DNA of 64,000 nt from Lunularia cruciata (lineage: Eukaryota; Streptophyta; Marchantiopsida; Lunulariales; Lunulariaceae), in contig OX419762.1 in assembly GCA_948567375.1 (NCBI GenBank), positions 53,425,034-53,489,033 of the forward strand, read 5' to 3'. Each line of letters starts with the position of its first letter. Position 1 is the first letter of the stretch. Position numbers and translations under genes: made by a program. Below, one piece after another: positions 60,421 through 64,000 of the stretch. The notes under the pieces were generated by a model. That model was not told the origin of the DNA. It saw only the letters and a list, made by a program, of their open reading frames with translations, and did not search any database.

Positions 60421-61702
60421 GGTCGAGCTAGGATCCAAGAGCTTGCACTCTTGCCGGACCAAGAGCAAAGACTTGCTCTCATAGCTTGAGGAATGGATGA
60501 GTCAACTAAGAGAGAATGTAGCATATGCTCACATTATCGCTCCATCAAGGAAGACTGTAAACCTCTAGTCTAATTTGACAATTATGAAACAAAAGATGGA
60601 AAGTCCTCTTGTGCACATGGGGATAGACTATCTCTCATCTGCCGTAATAACATGTGGAGAAGAAAGGATCCCCCCTCCACATCTATCACATAACTCTTCA
60701 AGACCGGCCTATCAACAACCACAAAATGAGAGGAAAGTAAGGGTGCAAAGAGAGCCCAACTACCCAACTACCAAAAAATGCTATAGGTGCAGTCTCCTCC
60801 ATAGATAACAAGCCAACCGCTCTACATGAGATTGTCAGAGTTGTCTGTCTACATGCCAAATCCCTTGTTCCACACTCAAATGTCCTTGGTCCAATAATAT
60901 CACCAAAGACTCCCATAATCCTCCTTTCAAAGGCTCTTAGATGTGATAAGAAGGATGAGGAGGGAGGAAATATATGGATTAGGAAGAATGGTCAAGAAGC
61001 AATAATAGTGGAGAGTATACCAAATGCCACCTACGAATCTCCTAATAATGGAAGGTCATCTACATGGAGAATATTCTCTCTACAAGGGCAGCGTCTAAGA
61101 AGCATGTGATAAAATCCTCGGATCCTACTGGCACTCCAAGAACATATAGTCCATTTGTAGATATGATACACCCCTCTAGAAGCTCAAGGTGGGAAGGAAT
61201 ACCTAAAGGAGACCATGCCCTAGACTTTGACACCTTGACTCTCAAGCCTACTAGATGTAGCTTGGTAGTCAAGAAGTGGTCAAAGGCTTGTCTAATCTGA
61301 TCTACAAGGCCCACAATGTGTGTATCATCTGCCAAGGAGGGAAATACACAACTTAGCATGGCCCACGTAGTAGATAAGAGAGCTCTAAAATGAGCCATGG
61401 CAAATAAGGGTCTCCCTAAAGGATCTCCTTGACGTGTAACCATAGTTGACTCCAAGATGTTGACTCCTTGTTGTGAACCACCGTTCAGGTAGTAAAGGGA
61501 AGCACTAGAACCATAAAAAGACCACACAAAAGGAAAATGATTCACCAAGGATCCACCAGCCTCCCTAAGCTCTCTAAAGATGGATGCCTGTGAGACTTTG
61601 TTAAAAGCATTCTCAACATCCACTTGTACGATGACCTACTCCGGATGGATATCTAGGAGTGCCCTAATGCCTAGAGATATAGCTTCACATCCTTTAGGTG
61701 TG
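60421..61702 (-). mobile_element. Non-LTR element copy II, reverse transcriptase and post-RT region
   Basis: The longest intact RT stretch of the family (about 61,623-61,060). Motif A is VDVENAFNKVS, motif B TRQGDPLGRPLFAMAHF, motif C SLADDTHIVGLVDQI. It is followed by LHLVGLRVKVSKSRAWSPLG and, after 60,916, GDIIGPRTFECGTRDLACR and SWALFAPLLSSHFVVVDRPV. Two such blocks are conserved in copy I, so the minus strand is the coding strand. It is cut at 61702 by the LTR of Gypsy element C, about one third into the RT. Confidence 0.85.
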
Positions 61703-62117
61703 TGTAAAAGACCGAATCCAAGGAGAGAAATAAGAGAATGGAAACTCATATTGGGATACTTGAATGAGGGAAAACCCCAAATGCCTAGCATGAGCTTTGG
61801 CTTTGGTATTTATAGGTAGCAAACAAGGCCCTTGAGAAGCTTCTCAAGAAGCTTCCTTGAGCCACTTTCTTAGAGTGCAAGCCAAGTTAACTAGGAAGCT
61901 TCTCAAGAAGCTTCCTTCTAGAAGCCGCCTACTTGGCATGCAAGCTAAGCTAGTTAGAAGCTTCCTTCTAGAATCTACCTGCTTGGAGTGCAAGTTAATT
62001 AGTCAGGAAGCTTCCCAAGAAGCTTTTTAGATGCTTTTGGAATATTCTAGGCTAATTTGGCTTATTCTCTACTTCGTTAGCCTTACTAGCTACGTCGCTA
62101 AACTCCATATAGTTAAA
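61703..62117 (-). repeat. Gypsy element C 3' LTR with dense heat-shock-element-like array
   Basis: 415 bp. Plus strand starts TGTAAAAGACC; the far end is mutated (AGTTAAA in place of GATACA). Element sense minus, TATAAATA at 61814-61807. Upstream of the TATA (61834-62035) at least six GAAGCTTC or TTCTAGAA units occur, for example TTGAGAAGCTTCTCAA (a perfect palindrome, 61832-61847), TTCTAGAA at 61917-61924 and 61967-61974. Confidence 0.88.
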
Positions 62118-62132
62118 TATTCCCCCACCGCT
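62118..62132 (-). promoter_or_regulatory. Polypurine tract of Gypsy element C
   Basis: Minus strand AGCGGTGGGGGAATA next to the LTR start, equivalent to AGCGGTGGAGGAATA in element B. Confidence 0.8.
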
Positions 62133-62573
62133 AGTTGGTGACATACTCATCGCCTTTGAAGCTTCAAACTCTTGGATGGCCGTTTGTGCATTTTGGAGGT
62201 GAGAAAGAGGTTCCCATGTAGCATCATGAAGGGGATACTCTTTCCAAAGGACCTTGTACTCCGTATGTTGGCGGCGTCCTTGTTGGATGTGGTGACATGC
62301 AAGGATACAATCAACTTTGTACTCTTCATGATCATTGATAGGGATTGGAGGAGGAGGAGGTTGGACTTGAGAGGAGAAAGAAGAGGGATTATGAACAAAG
62401 GGTTTCAACTTGGAAACATGAAAGACATGATGGATGCGCATATGAGGAGGCGAAGCAAGTCGATAAGCAACATGAGAAACAATTTGGGTGACATCAAAAG
62501 ATCCTATCCAATTAGAGGCAAGTTTACAAACTTGGGTATCAAGTGGGAGGGGTAGATTACTAGAAGATAACAT
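62133..62573 (-). pseudogene. Gypsy C integrase C-terminus with chromodomain
   Basis: Open minus-strand frame that continues through the polypurine tract into the LTR (stop at 62052). Contains the GPY-like SNWIGSFDVTQIVSHVAYRL, HHVFHVSKLKPFV, a proline-rich spacer and a chromodomain: YKVDCILACHHIQQGRRQHT then EYKVLWKEYPLHDATWEPLS. The aromatic residues of the chromodomain cage are largely present (Tyr, Trp, Trp). This assigns the Gypsy family of the window to the chromoviruses. Confidence 0.88.
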
Positions 62574-64000
62574 AACTTTATCACCAACTTCAAAGGTGAG
62601 ATCACAACGATGATGGTCCGCATATTGTTTTTGACGATTCTAAGCAACAAGGAGGTGAGGTTTGGCTTGTTGGAGAGATTTGGAGATGGTGGTCAAGAAG
62701 GTTGAAGTATGGGGGACTTAAGACGGAGGAGGAGAAAGAAGAGAATCTAAGACAAGCGGATCTTGGCCAAAATTGAGAAAGAAAGGAGAGAATCCGGTGC
62801 TTGCTTATTTAGAATTATTGTATGCAAACTGCAAGACATTGATCCCAATTGGTATGGTGAATGTTGATGAAGGCACAAAGCATATCTTCCAAGGTGCGAT
62901 TTGCATGTTCAGTTTGTCCATCTGTTTGAGGATGATAGGTTGTGGACAAAGCAAGCTTGGTGCCAAGTAGCTAGAAGAGTGCTTGCCAAAACTTTTTGAT
63001 GAAGCAAAGATCACAGTCGGAGATGAGTACATATGGCATCCCATGATGTTTGAAGACATTATCAAAGTAGAGTTGCGCCATGGTTGGAGCATCCACGGTA
63101 TCAACCATTGGTGCCAAATGGATTTGCTTACTAAGCTTATCTACAAACACCACAATTGATGTGTGACCTTGTTGTGTCTTGGGTAAGGAGGTGATGAGAT
63201 CTAAGCTCACATGTTCAGAACAAGTAGTTGGAATGGGAAGTGGTTGAAGGAGTCTACTTGGCTTTTGGTTACTGGCCTTGTTAGATTGACAACTCTCACA
63301 TTATCAGACAAAGTCCCAAACATCTTGTGTCATGTTGTGCCACCATCATTGGCATTGGAGAGTGCCCAAGGTCTTGTCCACTCCCATGTGACCAACTATT
63401 GGTAAATCATGGGCTTCTTGAAGGTGCACAAGTCAAAGATCACCTTTGGCTGGAACATAGATCTGGTCCGTATGGAATAGAAGGCCTTCCTTGAAGGAGA
63501 AGGTGTTGTTCTCCTTGTTGCATGCTATCAAATGACCATGTACCATTGGAAGAAGGGAGCTTGTTGTAGAGCTGATCTAAACTTGTTATGGACCTTGAGG
63601 TCAATTGACACCATCGTAATTGTTGCCGTGATGAGAGGAAGAGCCTTCAAATCAAGTCGTCGTGATAGGGCATCAGGGATGACATAGAACCAACCTGGTT
63701 TGAACTCAAGTTTGATGTCAAACAATTGGAGTTGCTCTTCCCATCGATGATGTCTACTCTTCATGTGCTCCAAGTGTAGAGTCTACAACAATGGCTTGTA
63801 AACAATTTGCATGATCACTTTTTTCCCCAAGAGATAATGCCTCCATACCTTGGTGGCATATAATATTGCAATTTGTTCTTGATCTTGAGCAGAGTAATTT
63901 CTTTCAGCTGTATTTAGTTGGTGAGACACAAAGGCAATGGGATGTAGTCCATTTGGGAATTCCTATTGCAACATAACTCCAATTGCACAGTTAGAAGCAT
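62574..64000 (-). pseudogene. Gypsy C integrase core and RNase H end, running off the window
   Basis: Integrase core 63210-62800 (SLDLITSLPKTQQGHTSIVV, DKLSKQIHLAPMVDTVDAP, NVFKHHGMPYVLISD), interrupted by a frameshift near 62,990. The zinc-binding region is at 63,400-63,270 and the linker to RNase H at 63773-63528 (MKSRHHRWEEQLQLFDIKLE). RNase H continues past the right edge (about 63,860-64,000). Position 63465-63468 (GGTC) is the empty target site of the solo LTR inserted in element B. Confidence 0.85.

Noticed and set aside
60750-60808. Plus-strand zinc-knuckle-like peptide KKCYRCSLLH, and a Cys-rich peptide near 60,520
   Set aside because: The minus strand here carries the conserved post-RT region of the non-LTR element (GDIIGPRTFECG, SWALFAPLLSSHF), preserved in both copies. 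The plus-strand Cys residues are its shadow.

Overview
The window looks like nuclear DNA of a land plant. Both clear genes are plant-type: a plastid riboflavin-pathway reductase fused to a NADAR domain (PYRR), and a large plant family-2-like glycosyltransferase. Introns are short (about 100-480 bp) and the rest is AT-rich, retrotransposon-dominated sequence. With about one gene per 32 kb, chromodomain Ty3/Gypsy elements and an R2-like non-LTR element with a restriction-like endonuclease tail (a type not typical of flowering plants), I lean towards a non-seed plant. That is inference and the species is not identified.

Layout. 1-4.1 kb: mostly unexplained, with a decayed minus-strand coding segment (about 1.2-2.3 kb). 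4.15-9.03 kb: a complete Ty1/Copia element on the minus strand with 402-bp LTRs, 5-bp target duplication, primer-binding site and polypurine tract, but a broken polyprotein and a substituted integrase catalytic residue. 9.1-18.4 kb: relics (gag fragment, coiled-coil pseudogene, LTR-like stretch), tandem duplications and an inverted triplicate repeat. 19.0-22.8 kb: PYRR (+, nine exons, one GC-AG intron). 24.7-28.2 kb: glycosyltransferase (-, three exons), convergent with PYRR. 28.2-38.1 kb: gene-poor AT-rich DNA with microsatellites, hairpins and small tandem duplications.

38.1-64 kb is a nested retrotransposon stack that can be read as layers. The base is a minus-strand non-LTR element with an N-terminal C2H2-like finger, RT, a C-x-C/H/C zinc motif and a conserved C-terminal domain. 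It is split by about 13.8 kb of inserted DNA: a plus-strand Gypsy element (A), interrupted by a minus-strand Gypsy element (B), interrupted by a 690-bp solo LTR with 4-bp target duplications, interrupted in turn by a 3,679-bp element with TG...CA ends and a CAAGC duplication. The innermost element carries one 842-codon reading frame for a coiled-coil protein without RT; its six internal stops can all be explained by C-to-T changes. A second copy of the non-LTR element (58.9-61.7 kb) carries its own 690-bp solo LTR and is cut by a third Gypsy element (C) that runs off the right edge. Other copies supply the empty sites that confirm several insertions.

The Gypsy LTRs carry clusters of GAAnnTTC/TTCnnGAA units just upstream of a TATA box, the layout of a heat-shock promoter. 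This, the innermost coiled-coil element and the R2-like element are the observations most worth following.
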